Shown: positions 25,841-34,881, counted from the stretch's first letter. The stretch is 52,777 nt of DNA from Candidatus Gastranaerophilales bacterium (GCA_944324425.1 CALUWE010000012.1:1-52777); one strand, 5' to 3'. Made by a program: numbers and translations. The notes: generated by a model not told the origin, from the sequence alone.

Positions 25841-26407
25841 GTGAATTTTAGGAAAGAACGGTTAGTTTTGTATAAAGGCTTTAAGGTTTTTATATATCTG
25901 ATATTTTTGTGTCAAATTCCCATTCAAATAAGTGTTTTTGCACAAGTTCCTGATGTTCAGCCCGAATTCATTATAACGAAAGAAGATATAAAAAATGCCG
26001 TTCCGACAGAAGCCGAGGTTAAATTAACAAAAAAAACCGAGCATGAAATTGAAGTGATGGAAAAAAGGCATTTTGAAAAAATTAACGATTACGATTCCCC
26101 AAGGTATAGGGTTGCCAAACTTGAAAACTATCTTTTGGGAAGAACTTGGGAATTTTCTCCTATCGGCGACAGAATAGGAAGGCTAAAATTGGCAAGCCAA
26201 AGAAAAATGTTGTCGGGAACCAGCTTACCTGTCGGCATAAGAAGGTATGTTTCACCTCAAAGAATTGCGAACGATTCGACCCCGATTTATGAAAATGAAG
26301 ATAATGTCGGTATAATTGACGGATTGTTAAAACTTTACATGCCCGATGTTTATTACGGCTGGTCAAGCAGGAAAAAAAGAATTAATGAAAGATACAATGA
26401 CGGGTAA
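25841..26407 (+). CDS. Exported protein with LE-repeat-like segments
   Basis: The product (188 residues from the GTG at 25841) has an N-terminal hydrophobic signal or anchor ending ISVFAQ (about residue 35). The middle has SPRYRVAKLENYLLGRTW followed by SPIGDRIGRLKLASQRKM. This resembles a repeat of the form RLxxLExxxFGxTY...RLxRLE that I associate with exported proteins of cyanobacteria and their relatives. Function is unknown. A TTG at 25868 is an alternative start, and neither start has a well-placed ribosome binding site. It is convergent with the ASQARF gene and shares a terminator with it. Confidence 0.65.
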   Translation: MNFRKERLVLYKGFKVFIYLIFLCQIPIQISVFAQVPDVQPEFIITKEDIKNAVPTEAEVKLTKKTEHEIEVMEKRHFEKINDYDSPRYRVAKLENYLLGRTWEFSPIGDRIGRLKLASQRKMLSGTSLPVGIRRYVSPQRIANDSTPIYENEDNVGIIDGLLKLYMPDVYYGWSSRKKRINERYNDG

Positions 26408-26426
26408 TTTTCCCTATAAAACCCGA

Positions 26427-26459
26427 ATTGCCCTGATTGGAGAAGACAATCAGGGCAAT
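26427..26459. terminator. Bidirectional terminator between convergent genes
   Basis: A 13-bp perfect stem (ATTGCCCTGATTG and complement) closes a 7-base loop. T-rich sequence follows on both strands, and genes converge on it from both sides. Confidence 0.8.
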
Positions 26460-26485
26460 ATATTTTATAAAATAATTCGTTCTTT

Positions 26486-27184
26486 CTAACCGAACGTCTT
26501 AAAGCTGCCTTCAACGTTATCATCAACAACTTTTTGAACTGAATCCATTTCGGTTGATATAGCGTTGTGTTCAGTGTCGAGTTGGTCAAGCCTCATTTCA
26601 AGCATAGCATCTCTTGATTCTGCAACGCGCATTTGTTTGTCATATTTTGCTTTTGCCGCATCGTCATCGGATTTGTCGTAAGCATGGGTTACATTGTTCA
26701 GAGCTTCAATGCTCTTTGTGTTCCATTCGCCTGTCAGTTCGTCTTTTCCTGTTGCAAAATAGAAGTTGCCTTCTTCAAGATTTCTTTGCAAAATGCTTGT
26801 GTCGTTTACATCTTCGTAGATGTAGAAGTCAGAGAGGGTTAATTTGCCGTGAGAAGCTTCAATTTGGGCGTTTCTTTCTTCCTCGGACGGTACCACAATA
26901 AGCCCGCTTGATGTTACAAGGTTCATCCCAAGGCCGCCATCCAATGTTCCTTTGGTGATTACATCATAAGAAAGGGCAACGGTTATGTTCTGGTTCGCTG
27001 TCATATCAAACACATTTGCCGTCAAGTATTGATTGCTGGTAGCTTCTTCATAAGCATCAGCAAACAATGCCATTTGATTGGTCAGCGAAACTCTTTCTTG
27101 TGAAATTTGCTGAGCTTCATATTCATTATCGGACAGTCTTGCCGTTAATGATAAAAATCTCGCTTGGCTTGCTGCAAATCCCAT
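26486..27184 (-). CDS. ASQARF-type protein, possibly flagellum-associated
   Basis: The 232-residue protein begins MGFAASQARFLSLTARLSD, then continues with a Gln/Glu-rich helix (NEYEAQQISQERVSLTNQM). The middle is an Asp/Asn-rich, less ordered part and the C-terminus a second long helix (about residues 180-222). Helices at both termini around a variable core are the layout of flagellar axial proteins, but there is no proven flagellin or hook motif, and no signal peptide. I recall this N-terminus as a recurrent family in gut Melainabacteria (memory, not searched). GGGGG lies upstream of the ATG, and a FliA-type promoter match lies 41-67 bases upstream. Confidence 0.7.
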   Translation of the reverse strand: MGFAASQARFLSLTARLSDNEYEAQQISQERVSLTNQMALFADAYEEATSNQYLTANVFDMTANQNITVALSYDVITKGTLDGGLGMNLVTSSGLIVVPSEEERNAQIEASHGKLTLSDFYIYEDVNDTSILQRNLEEGNFYFATGKDELTGEWNTKSIEALNNVTHAYDKSDDDAAKAKYDKQMRVAESRDAMLEMRLDQLDTEHNAISTEMDSVQKVVDDNVEGSFKTFG

Positions 27185-27224
27185 TGGATTTTACCCCCTT
27201 TGTTTCAAGTTCTTTATATTATTC

Positions 27225-27251
27225 ATGTCGTCAAGATTTTGAAAAACTTTA
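27225..27251 (-). promoter_or_regulatory. Putative sigma-28 (FliA-type) promoter for the ASQARF gene
   Basis: On the minus strand TAAAGTTT (8 of 8 to the FliA -35), exactly 11 bases, then GACGACAT (5 of 8 to GCCGATAA, with the central CGA kept). Transcription would start about 30 bases before the ATG at 27184 and include its GGGGG ribosome binding site. A TTGACG in the same stretch has no -10 at normal spacing. Confidence 0.55.
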
Positions 27252-27349
27252 TAAAAAACGCTCTCTTTTTGTAACAAAACTTTACAAATAAACGGAGTTA
27301 AAACCCGTTATTTTTAGAAGAAATTCTTTTTTTATGTTATTTTTTTCTT

Positions 27350-27976
27350 ATGTTCACAGGTTTAATTGAAGATTTGGGAAAGGTTAAAGAGATTGTTAAT
27401 CAAAATGGCGGAAAGCTTTTTGCCATTGAATTTAACATTGATTGCAATGATATTAAAATCGGCGATTCAATTTCAATAAATGGCGCCTGTCAAACGGTTA
27501 TTAAAAAAGACGGCAAAATTTTAACTTTTGAAGCAATGGAAGAAACCTTAAATCGAACCAATTTTAATTATTTAAAAAAAGGTGATATTGTAAATTTGGA
27601 ACGCGCCATGGGAATTAATTCAAGGTTGGACGGGCACTTGGTTTCAGGGCATATAGACTGCACTTCAAAATTAAATTCTGTTAAAAATGAAGGAGTTGCA
27701 AAAATTTTTAATTTTGAGGCGGATACAAGTCTTATTGTTGAAAAAGGTTCAATTTCAATAAACGGAATAAGCCTTACTGTTTCAAAGGTTTTTCTCCAAA
27801 ATTTTGAAGTTTCAATTTTGCCTTATACATTTGAAAACACAAATCTTAAATATTTAAAACAAAATGATGTTGTTAATATAGAATATGATATGGTTGCAAA
27901 ATATATAAAAAAATTCACGGAAAATAAAAGTGAATCCAAAATAACAAGAGAATTTCTGCTTGAAAACGGATTTTAA
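27350..27976 (+). CDS. ribE: Riboflavin synthase, alpha chain
   Basis: The enzyme converts two 6,7-dimethyl-8-ribityllumazine molecules to riboflavin. The 208-residue protein has the typical N-terminus MFTGLIEDLGKV and two lumazine-binding repeats, the second beginning near residue 98 at LVSGHIDCT; GDSISINGACQTV and KGSISINGISLTV are the paired loops. There is no Shine-Dalgarno; the upstream stretch is T-rich (a run ending TTTTTTTCTT). No FMN riboswitch could be recognised in the 165-base upstream gap. It is followed by ribBA after 12 bases. Confidence 0.93.
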   Translation: MFTGLIEDLGKVKEIVNQNGGKLFAIEFNIDCNDIKIGDSISINGACQTVIKKDGKILTFEAMEETLNRTNFNYLKKGDIVNLERAMGINSRLDGHLVSGHIDCTSKLNSVKNEGVAKIFNFEADTSLIVEKGSISINGISLTVSKVFLQNFEVSILPYTFENTNLKYLKQNDVVNIEYDMVAKYIKKFTENKSESKITREFLLENGF

Positions 27977-27988
27977 GAAAGGACAATT

Positions 27989-29254
27989 ATGTTCAACACA
28001 ATAAAAGATGCCATCGAAGATTTTAAAAAAGGTTTGCCTGTTATAGTTGCAGACGATGAAGACAGGGAAAATGAAGGCGATTTAATTCTCCCTGCGCAAT
28101 TTATAACTCCAAATTGGATAAATTTTATGATAACAAATTGCAGGGGGCTTGTGTGTCATGCCATTACAAAAGAAATTGCAGACAGGCTTAATATTTCCCC
28201 TATGGTCGAACACAACACAGACATTAAAGGCACAAATTTTACTCAAAGTGTGGATGCTGACCCAAAATTTGGAACTACAACGGGAATTTCGGCATTTGAC
28301 AGAGCAAAAACAATTCAAGTTATAATAGATGAAAAATCAACCCCAAATGATTTAAGGCGCCCAGGGCATATTTTCCCCTTAATTGCAAAAGAAGGCGGAG
28401 TTTTAAAAAGAGCAGGGCACACGGAAACTGCGGTTGATTTGGCAAGGCTTGCAGGGCTTATTCCATCGGGTGTTATTTGTGAAATTACAAATGAAGACGG
28501 CACTATGGCAAGAAGAGATGATCTTGTTAAATTCAAAGAAAAACACAATATAAAATTAATTACGGTTGCAGATTTAATTGAATATCGTTTAGGGTTTGAA
28601 CGCCACGTTAAAAGAATGGTTGAAACCCCTTTGCCAACAGAATTCGGCAATTTTACGATTTATGGCTATCTTGATGAATTAACAAATGTTGAACATGTGG
28701 CGCTTGTTGCAGATGATAAATCGGACAAAACGCCGTTAATCAGAATGCATTCAGAATGCTTAACAGGGGATATTTTCCACAGCTTAAAATGCGATTGCAA
28801 CCAGCAATTAACGGATTCTCTTAAAATGATTTCAAACTACGGTAAGGGTGCTTTGGTTTATATCAGAGACCATGAAGGAAGAGGAATAGGCCTTATAAAT
28901 AAATTAAAAGCTTATAAATTGCAGGATATTGGCCAAGATACAGTAGATGCCAATATATCTTTAGGTTTTAAATCGGATTTAAGAAACTACGGCACAGGTG
29001 CACAAATTCTTGTTGATTTAGGATACAAGGAATTTAATTTAATTACAAATAACCCCAAAAAAATTGTGGCACTAACGGGGTATGGCTTAAAAATTAAAGA
29101 AAGAGTTGCAATTGAACCTAAAATAACCGAATTTAACAAAAGATACATAGAAACCAAAATTAAAAGAATGGAGCATATGTATAAAGATGTTAACAAAGAT
29201 GAGCCTATAAATAACGAAACAAGAAAACTTTGTGATATAATGAGCCTAAAATAA
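27989..29254 (+). CDS. ribBA: Bifunctional DHBP synthase / GTP cyclohydrolase II
   Basis: RibBA supplies both riboflavin precursors: 3,4-dihydroxy-2-butanone 4-phosphate from ribulose-5-phosphate and the pyrimidine from GTP. The 421-residue protein has the N-terminal RibB domain (DDEDRENEGDLI and HTETAVDLARLAG) and a C-terminal RibA domain with zinc ligands Cys257, Cys268 and Cys270 in SECLTGDIFHSLKCDC, and RDHEGRGIGL. Both halves look complete. GAAAGGA precedes the ATG. The ribD and ribH genes needed to complete the pathway are not in the window. Confidence 0.96.
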   Translation: MFNTIKDAIEDFKKGLPVIVADDEDRENEGDLILPAQFITPNWINFMITNCRGLVCHAITKEIADRLNISPMVEHNTDIKGTNFTQSVDADPKFGTTTGISAFDRAKTIQVIIDEKSTPNDLRRPGHIFPLIAKEGGVLKRAGHTETAVDLARLAGLIPSGVICEITNEDGTMARRDDLVKFKEKHNIKLITVADLIEYRLGFERHVKRMVETPLPTEFGNFTIYGYLDELTNVEHVALVADDKSDKTPLIRMHSECLTGDIFHSLKCDCNQQLTDSLKMISNYGKGALVYIRDHEGRGIGLINKLKAYKLQDIGQDTVDANISLGFKSDLRNYGTGAQILVDLGYKEFNLITNNPKKIVALTGYGLKIKERVAIEPKITEFNKRYIETKIKRMEHMYKDVNKDEPINNETRKLCDIMSLK

Positions 29255-29270
29255 GGAAGTTGAAGATTTA

Positions 29271-30278
29271 ATGTATATAACAGAACCGTTATCTGAAAAA
29301 TATTTTAAAATTTTTATGGGTGCATACAACGATTTTCGTTCTAATTGCAAGAAGGATTATCGTTTTGAGCTTGAACCTTTGGTTTATGATGATTTCATCG
29401 AATATTTTAAGAAGGGCATTATTAAATGCATTATTCTTCTCGAAGATTCAATTCCGACAGGCTTTTTGGCATATTCTGAGGCTCAGGAAGATGCAATTGA
29501 GCTATATGTAATTCATTGTTTGGGTTTGGAAAACAATACCGAAAAAAGAAGACTTCTTGTTGAAGCATTTTTAAGAGAAACTGCCGATAAAAGAAAAACT
29601 TCCTTGGTAAGCTACCCTATGCTTGGCATTCAGGAAGGCTTTAAAGATGTTATCAGAAACTTTGGTTTTAAATTTGTTAATTTGGCGGTTTTAAATTTCC
29701 CGATAACAGACAAAAAAGAAACAAGAGCCTTGGAAAAAATCAGGTTTACAGATCTTCCCATCGGCTATAAAATTGTCCAATACAGAGATTTATACAAAGA
29801 AGAATTAAGAGATTGCATTTATAAATCTTTCTCAAATACAACGGATATTAACTTTGACCCCCGTTTTAAAACACTAAAAGGGGTGGATGATATCACAAAT
29901 AAGCTTGTTGATGAAATTTACGGAAAATTTTTGAATTCTGCTTCAAGAGTTTTATTATATGAAAACGATGTTGTAGGGTTTTCATTGGCAAATATAACAG
30001 GAGACCACATCGCAAACATTCCTTTAGTAGGAATTATTCCTGAACACAGGGGCTTAGGGCTTTCTGAAGTTATGCTTAAAATGACTGTTGAAGAAATTAT
30101 TAAATTAAATAAACAAGGTGTTATAAATGTTGATGAACTTAACGTAAGCACGGATTACGACAATACCCCTGCGGTTAAAATGTATGAACAATTAGGCTTT
30201 AAGGTTACATACACATACCCGCAAGCTTATCTGCCCAATTCCTCTTCGTTTTCTTCATTTTCATCATCATCACTTTAA
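29271..30278 (+). CDS. GNAT-family acetyltransferase
   Basis: The 335-residue protein appears to have two GNAT-like halves. The C-terminal half has the acetyl-CoA binding pattern IIPEHRGLGLSEVMLKM (about residues 248-264) and the typical end VSTDYDNTPAVKMYEQLGFK (about 292-311). The N-terminal half (about residues 1-150) is more degenerate. The tail is nearly all Ser and Phe (SSSFSSFSSSSL). The substrate is unknown. An AAGGAAG ribosome binding site lies upstream and the gene follows ribBA by 16 bases, so it is likely in the same transcript, although no link to riboflavin is evident. Confidence 0.82.
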   Translation: MYITEPLSEKYFKIFMGAYNDFRSNCKKDYRFELEPLVYDDFIEYFKKGIIKCIILLEDSIPTGFLAYSEAQEDAIELYVIHCLGLENNTEKRRLLVEAFLRETADKRKTSLVSYPMLGIQEGFKDVIRNFGFKFVNLAVLNFPITDKKETRALEKIRFTDLPIGYKIVQYRDLYKEELRDCIYKSFSNTTDINFDPRFKTLKGVDDITNKLVDEIYGKFLNSASRVLLYENDVVGFSLANITGDHIANIPLVGIIPEHRGLGLSEVMLKMTVEEIIKLNKQGVINVDELNVSTDYDNTPAVKMYEQLGFKVTYTYPQAYLPNSSSFSSFSSSSL

Positions 30279-30329
30279 TTTTTAAAGTGTAATAAGTTTG
30301 AATATTATATAGTAGGGGGAAATTTTTAT

Positions 30330-31430
30330 ATGAAAGACAAGGAATTTTTAATGATACCGGGACCGACACCTGTTCCTGAAAGCGTGCTTTTAGCAATGGC
30401 AAAACACCCGATAGGCCACAGAAGCAAAGAATTTTCAGCTATTTTAAGAAGAGTTGAAGAAGGCTTAAAATGGGTTTTTCAAACAAAAAATGATGTTCAT
30501 ATTTATACATCATCAGGCACCGGTGCAATGTGCTCTGCATTAGGAAACCTTGTAAATAAAGGCGATAAAGTTTTATGCCTTATAATCGGCAACTTTGGCA
30601 AACGCTGGGCAAAAATTGCAAAATCAAGAGGGGCGGAAGTAATTGAGCTTGAAGTTCCGTACGGCAAGGCAATTAACCCAAATGATCTAAAAGAAATTTT
30701 AGATAAAGATGTAAATAAAGAAATTAAAATTGTAACTATGACCCACAATGAAACATCAACAGGCGTTACAAACCCTGTTAAGGATTTAGTTGCGCTTGTT
30801 AAAGCTCATGGTGCATTAAGCGTTGTAGACGGTATAACATCACTTGGTGCAATTAACTGTCCGATGGATGAATGGGGCATTGATGTTTTGGTTTCAGGCT
30901 CTCAAAAAGGGTTCATGATTCCCCCCGGGCTTGCATTTTTGGCTGCAAATGAAAGAGCTTTTGAAGTTCATAAAAAATGTGAATACCCTGATTTTTACTT
31001 CAATTGGACAGATTATAAGAAAAATCTTGAAAAAGACACAACCCCATGGACTCCTGCGGTTAATTTGGTTGTTGCCTTAGATGCCGCATTAGCTATGATG
31101 AAAGACCATGGTCTAAATGAAATTTTTGAACTTCACAAACAAAACGCAAAACTTTTAAGAGAAGGAATTAAAAACCTCGGTCTTAAACTTTTTGTTGAAG
31201 ATGAATCTATTGCAAGCTATGCAATAACATCTGTTTTACCTCCGGATGGAATCAGTGTTCCCGATATCAGAAAAACAATGAAAGAAAATTATGATATTAC
31301 TGTTGCAAACGGTCAAAACGACCTTAAAGACAAAATTTTCAGAATGGGAACATTAGGGTTTGTTTCAAGAAGAGATGTTCTAACGGCTTTGGCTGCTCTA
31401 AAAGAAACAATTGAAATACTTAAAAAATAA
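30330..31430 (+). CDS. Class V aminotransferase (AGAT/SerC-like role)
   Basis: This PLP enzyme of 366 residues belongs to the alanine-glyoxylate/serine-pyruvate class V group: MIPGPTPVPESV at the start, HRSKEFSAIL, SSGTGAMCSAL, VVDGITSLGA with the PLP-pyridine Asp, and the Schiff-base Lys193 in SGSQKGF. Directly after it comes serA with a 12-base gap. In other bacteria such as Thermotoga this pair stands together and the aminotransferase is thought to act on 3-phosphohydroxypyruvate in place of SerC. That role is therefore inferred from context; alanine-glyoxylate transamination is the alternative. A GGGGGAAA ribosome binding site is present. Confidence 0.88.
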   Translation: MKDKEFLMIPGPTPVPESVLLAMAKHPIGHRSKEFSAILRRVEEGLKWVFQTKNDVHIYTSSGTGAMCSALGNLVNKGDKVLCLIIGNFGKRWAKIAKSRGAEVIELEVPYGKAINPNDLKEILDKDVNKEIKIVTMTHNETSTGVTNPVKDLVALVKAHGALSVVDGITSLGAINCPMDEWGIDVLVSGSQKGFMIPPGLAFLAANERAFEVHKKCEYPDFYFNWTDYKKNLEKDTTPWTPAVNLVVALDAALAMMKDHGLNEIFELHKQNAKLLREGIKNLGLKLFVEDESIASYAITSVLPPDGISVPDIRKTMKENYDITVANGQNDLKDKIFRMGTLGFVSRRDVLTALAALKETIEILKK

Positions 31431-31442
31431 GGAAATTAAAAA

Positions 31443-33026
31443 ATGAAAGTTTTAATAACGGATAAAATAAACGAAGCGGCAGTAAAAATAGTTTCAGCCG
31501 TTGCCGAAGTTGATAATCTTCCTACAATGGATGAAGATGAACTTTGTAAAATTATAGGCAACTATGATGCTCTTCTTGTAAGGTCGCAAACAAAAGTAAC
31601 CGCAAAAATAATAGAAGCTGCAAATAATATGAAAATCATAGGCAGAGCAGGCGTTGGTGTTGATAACATTGACCTTGATGCTGCAACAAAAAAAGGCATT
31701 ATTGTTGTAAATTCACCTGACGGTAATACAAACGCAGCAGCTGAACACACGGTTGCCATGATGATGGCAATGAGCAGAAATATTCCCGTTGCGGATAATT
31801 CAGTTAAACAAGGTTTATGGGAAAGGTCAAAATTTACAGGGGTTGAACTTTTCGGTAAAACTCTCGGTGTTATAGGCTTTGGTAAAATTGGCCAGCATGT
31901 TGCACAAGTGGCGCTTTCATTAGGAATGAAGCTTGTTGTAAATGACCCATATACAACAAAAGAATATGTTGAAAAATTTGGCGGAAAATATATTGAACAT
32001 TTGGATGATTTTTGGGGAGTTCCCGATTTCATTACAATCCACACGCCAAAAACCAAAGAAACAACTTCTTTAATTAATACAAACACAATAAACAGAATGA
32101 AAAAAGGCGTTAGAATCATAAACTGTGCAAGAGGCGGCATCATTGATGAAAAAGCCCTTTCTGATGCTATTGAACAAGGACAGGTTGCAGGGGCTGCAAT
32201 AGATGTTTATGAAGATGAAAAAAATGTTCAAAATTCGCCCCTTTTAAAATTGGGAAATAAAATTGTTTTAACTCCGCACTTGGGTGCAAGCACAAGTGAA
32301 GCTCAAATTAACGTTGCGCTTGATGTAGCTGAACAAGTTAAAGAAGTTTTATCAGGCGGAGATGCCACAAGTGCTGTTAACATTCCTGCGCTTAAACCTC
32401 AAAAATTGGAACCTGTTAAAGAATATATGCCGATTGCAGAATCTATTGCAAAAATAGCTTCTGAAATTTTAGATTCCAATTTAAGGGGAATTAAAATTGA
32501 AGTTAAAGGAACGTTAGCAAACCTTGATGTTTCGCCTTTGGAAGTTGCAGTTTTAAAGGGTGTTTTATCTGCTAATTTGGTTGGTGTTAACTATGTTAAT
32601 GCTCCTTTAATTGCAAAACAAAGGGGAATTGATGTAACCGTTCAAAAATCACAACAATCAACAGATTATATAGGTTCAATTTCGGTTAAATTATTAACCG
32701 ATAAAGAAGACATTGAAGTTTCAGGCGCCTTAATTGCTGCAGGAGTTGAAAGAATTGTTAAATTAAATGATTATATAACATCAATTGAACCTGATAAATA
32801 TATGCTTCTTGTGCCTCACAAAAATAAACCCAATATGATAGGCCAAGTAGCTTCGGTTTTAGGGTGCGACAACGTAAATATTTCAAAAATGCAGGTTGCA
32901 CAAAAAAATAATTCAGATGATATAAGTTTGATGATTATAAACACAGATGATGTTGTTGAGGCTTCTACAATAGATAAAATAAATAAAATAGACGGCGTCA
33001 TTCAAGCCAAATTCATTAAATTGTAA
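31443..33026 (+). CDS. serA: D-3-phosphoglycerate dehydrogenase
   Basis: SerA oxidises 3-phosphoglycerate in the first step of serine synthesis. The 527-residue protein is the long form: a catalytic/NAD-binding part (IGRAGVGVDNIDLDAAT, GVIGFGKIGQHVAQ, INCARGGIIDEKAL, LTPHLGASTSEAQ with the catalytic His), an intervening domain at about residues 320-450, and a C-terminal ACT domain beginning near LLVPHKNKPNMIGQVASVLG. The ACT domain suggests feedback by serine. It pairs with the aminotransferase upstream. Confidence 0.96.
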   Translation: MKVLITDKINEAAVKIVSAVAEVDNLPTMDEDELCKIIGNYDALLVRSQTKVTAKIIEAANNMKIIGRAGVGVDNIDLDAATKKGIIVVNSPDGNTNAAAEHTVAMMMAMSRNIPVADNSVKQGLWERSKFTGVELFGKTLGVIGFGKIGQHVAQVALSLGMKLVVNDPYTTKEYVEKFGGKYIEHLDDFWGVPDFITIHTPKTKETTSLINTNTINRMKKGVRIINCARGGIIDEKALSDAIEQGQVAGAAIDVYEDEKNVQNSPLLKLGNKIVLTPHLGASTSEAQINVALDVAEQVKEVLSGGDATSAVNIPALKPQKLEPVKEYMPIAESIAKIASEILDSNLRGIKIEVKGTLANLDVSPLEVAVLKGVLSANLVGVNYVNAPLIAKQRGIDVTVQKSQQSTDYIGSISVKLLTDKEDIEVSGALIAAGVERIVKLNDYITSIEPDKYMLLVPHKNKPNMIGQVASVLGCDNVNISKMQVAQKNNSDDISLMIINTDDVVEASTIDKINKIDGVIQAKFIKL

Positions 33027-33031
33027 AACTA

Positions 33032-33056
33032 AAAGCCCCTTAATTAAAGGGGCTTT
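33032..33056. terminator. Bidirectional terminator between serA and rpoD
   Basis: A 10-bp stem AAAGCCCCTT with its complement closes a 5-base loop in the 39-base gap between convergent genes; T-rich sequence follows in both directions. Confidence 0.82.
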
Positions 33057-33065
33057 AATTTTGAA

Positions 33066-34070
33066 TTATATTCCCAAATAGTTTCTTAAATTTGAATTTA
33101 GGTTTTGGTTTCTGCAGAGTTTTTTTAATTTTGAAATTGCTCTTGTTTCGATTTGGCGGATTCTTTCTCTTGAAACGCCGTATCTGTTGCCGATTTCATC
33201 CAAAGTTTTCTTTTGGCCGTTGTCATCCAAACCGTATCTTAAAATTAAAACATCTTTTTCTTTTTGGTTTAACTGGTCTAAAATTTTTCTGACATCGTCC
33301 AATAAATTGTCATGGGTAACTTTGGTGTCAGGGGTTGAGTCTGTTTCATCCACAATATAATCCGCAATTTTTGATGAATCGTCTTTTTGATTAGCCGGTG
33401 TTTCAATAGAAATTGTCCCTTGAGCACTTTTTAAGAGCTGCCCCAATTTTGAGGTTGTAATGCCTACTCTTTCTGCAATTTCTTCTTTATTCGGCATTCT
33501 GCCAAGTTCAATTGAAAGATCAAAAGTTGCTTTTTTGATTTTACCCAATGTTTCAATCATATGAACAGGCAGTCTTATTATTCTTGATTTGTCTGCAATG
33601 CCCCTTGTTATTGATTGTTGTATCCACCAAGTTGCATAGGTTGAAAATTTATATCCTTTTGTATAATCAAATTTTTCTGCAGCTTTAATTAACCCCAAAT
33701 TGCCTTCTTGAATTAAATCCAAGAAAGATAGGCCTCTTCCTATATATTTTTTTGCAATTGAAACAACAAGCCTTAAGTTTGCGTTAACAAGTTTTTCTTT
33801 AGCTGCATTGGAATCATTTTCTTTGATTTCTTTTGCAATTTTCATTTCATCATCAAAGCTTAATAAGGGAATTTTTCCTATTTGTTGAAGATAAGCTTTA
33901 ACCGAATCATCGGTTGCATAATTTTTATAGTCTTCTTTTAAATCCTTATTTTCTTCGTCCTCATCTTCTTCTTGGTTTTCTTCTTCCATTAAAGAAATTT
34001 GGCTTTCATCAAAGTCATCAAAATCAAAAATATCATCGTTATTATTTTTTTTCGGGGTTTTTGTTTTCAT
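33066..34070 (-). CDS. rpoD: Primary sigma factor RpoD/SigA
   Basis: The 334-residue protein has sigma-70 regions 1.2 to 4.2: [17 protein letters not shown] (1.2), [17 protein letters not shown] and [22 protein letters not shown] (2.1-2.3), [20 protein letters not shown] (2.3-2.4), region 3 with [10 protein letters not shown], and region 4 with [18 protein letters not shown]. Region 1.1 is replaced by a short acidic N-terminus of about 45 residues rich in Asp and Glu. The region 2.4 and 4.2 residues that read TATAAT and TTGACA are conserved, in line with promoters seen in this window. AGGAGA stands 11 bases before the ATG. It follows rlmB on the same strand. Confidence 0.94.
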   Translation of the reverse strand: MKTKTPKKNNNDDIFDFDDFDESQISLMEEENQEEDEDEENKDLKEDYKNYATDDSVKAYLQQIGKIPLLSFDDEMKIAKEIKENDSNAAKEKLVNANLRLVVSIAKKYIGRGLSFLDLIQEGNLGLIKAAEKFDYTKGYKFSTYATWWIQQSITRGIADKSRIIRLPVHMIETLGKIKKATFDLSIELGRMPNKEEIAERVGITTSKLGQLLKSAQGTISIETPANQKDDSSKIADYIVDETDSTPDTKVTHDNLLDDVRKILDQLNQKEKDVLILRYGLDDNGQKKTLDEIGNRYGVSRERIRQIETRAISKLKKLCRNQNLNSNLRNYLGI

Positions 34071-34137
34071 AAAATAACTTTTCTCCTGATTTTATTGTTA
34101 GTTAATATAATAATACACGGGTTTTAAATTAAAAATA

Positions 34138-34881
34138 CTATGTATAATTTATTTGCCTCAATGTTTCATATACTATAACGGCACAACAGCAAGAAACATT
34201 TAGGGATTCAAAGTTTGTGGGCAGCTTAACTTTATAATCTGCCATATTTAAAATTGTTTTTGTTATGCCTTCACCTTCTGCTCCCAATATAAGCGCAAAA
34301 TTCATATCTTTGTAATTAACATCAAGATAATTATTATCGGTATGAACATCTAATGCAATTGTCCACCAGTCGTTTTCTTTTAATTTTTTAATTGCAACAG
34401 AAAGGCTATTTACTTTTATTATATCCACCTTATTAACGGCTCCCGATGATATTTTTTCAACGGTTGAATTAACGGGGCATGCCCTGTGGTTTTGAATTAA
34501 AACGGCATCATATCCGCCTGCTGCCGCTGTTCTTATAATGGCGCCAAAATTGTGAGGGTCTGAAACAGAATCCAAAATAATAATTTTACCATAGCCTTCT
34601 TTTTCTTTTCTTTCTTTTAAGAAGTCATCAAAATCTTTATACGCAACGGGAGAAACGCCTGCAACAACGCCTTGAAGATTAACATCTTCTTCAAAAAAAC
34701 TTTTGAATTTATTAAAATCAACATAATTTACAATAATTGAGTTATTAAATGCAAGCTCTTTTATTTTTTTAAGACGGTTATCAAGCCCTATTCCCTTTTG
34801 GATAAATATTTTATTAATTCTTTTCGGATTATTTAAAAGAGCTTCCGTTACGGAATTTTTTCCATAAATGTAATTTTCCAT
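34138..34881 (-). CDS. rlmB: TrmH/SpoU-family 23S rRNA methyltransferase (RlmB-like)
   Basis: RlmB methylates a ribose 2'-hydroxyl in 23S rRNA with S-adenosylmethionine. The 247-residue protein has the short N-terminal substrate domain (YIYGKNSVTEALLN) and a SPOUT domain with its three motifs: LDSVSDPHNFGAIIRTA, ALILGAEGEGI and the knot-closing LNVSCCCAVIVYE. The three successive Cys replace the usual small residues (for example VAAGI). tRNA 2'-O-methylation is possible in this family, so the exact target is inferred. It is upstream of rpoD on the minus strand and divergent from the pilus genes. Confidence 0.88.
   Translation of the reverse strand: MENYIYGKNSVTEALLNNPKRINKIFIQKGIGLDNRLKKIKELAFNNSIIVNYVDFNKFKSFFEEDVNLQGVVAGVSPVAYKDFDDFLKERKEKEGYGKIIILDSVSDPHNFGAIIRTAAAGGYDAVLIQNHRACPVNSTVEKISSGAVNKVDIIKVNSLSVAIKKLKENDWWTIALDVHTDNNYLDVNYKDMNFALILGAEGEGITKTILNMADYKVKLPTNFESLNVSCCCAVIVYETLRQINYT

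Noticed and set aside
27185-27349. FMN riboswitch upstream of ribE
   Set aside because: None of the conserved FMN-aptamer segments could be recognised. The gap holds the minus-strand sigma-28-like promoter and T-rich sequence only.
29578-29595. GCCGATAA inside the GNAT gene
   Set aside because: It lies in coding sequence and encodes conserved-looking protein; no -35 and no gene start follow.
30240-30275. Ser/Phe-rich C-terminus of the GNAT protein as a frameshift
   Set aside because: The GNAT domain is complete before it and the tail ends in a normal stop, so a low-complexity tail is the better reading.
31562-32143. Long minus-strand ORF of 193 codons inside serA
   Set aside because: It is the complement of a well-conserved serA; the translated product is hydrophobic and Phe/Ser-rich as expected from antisense of A/T-rich coding.
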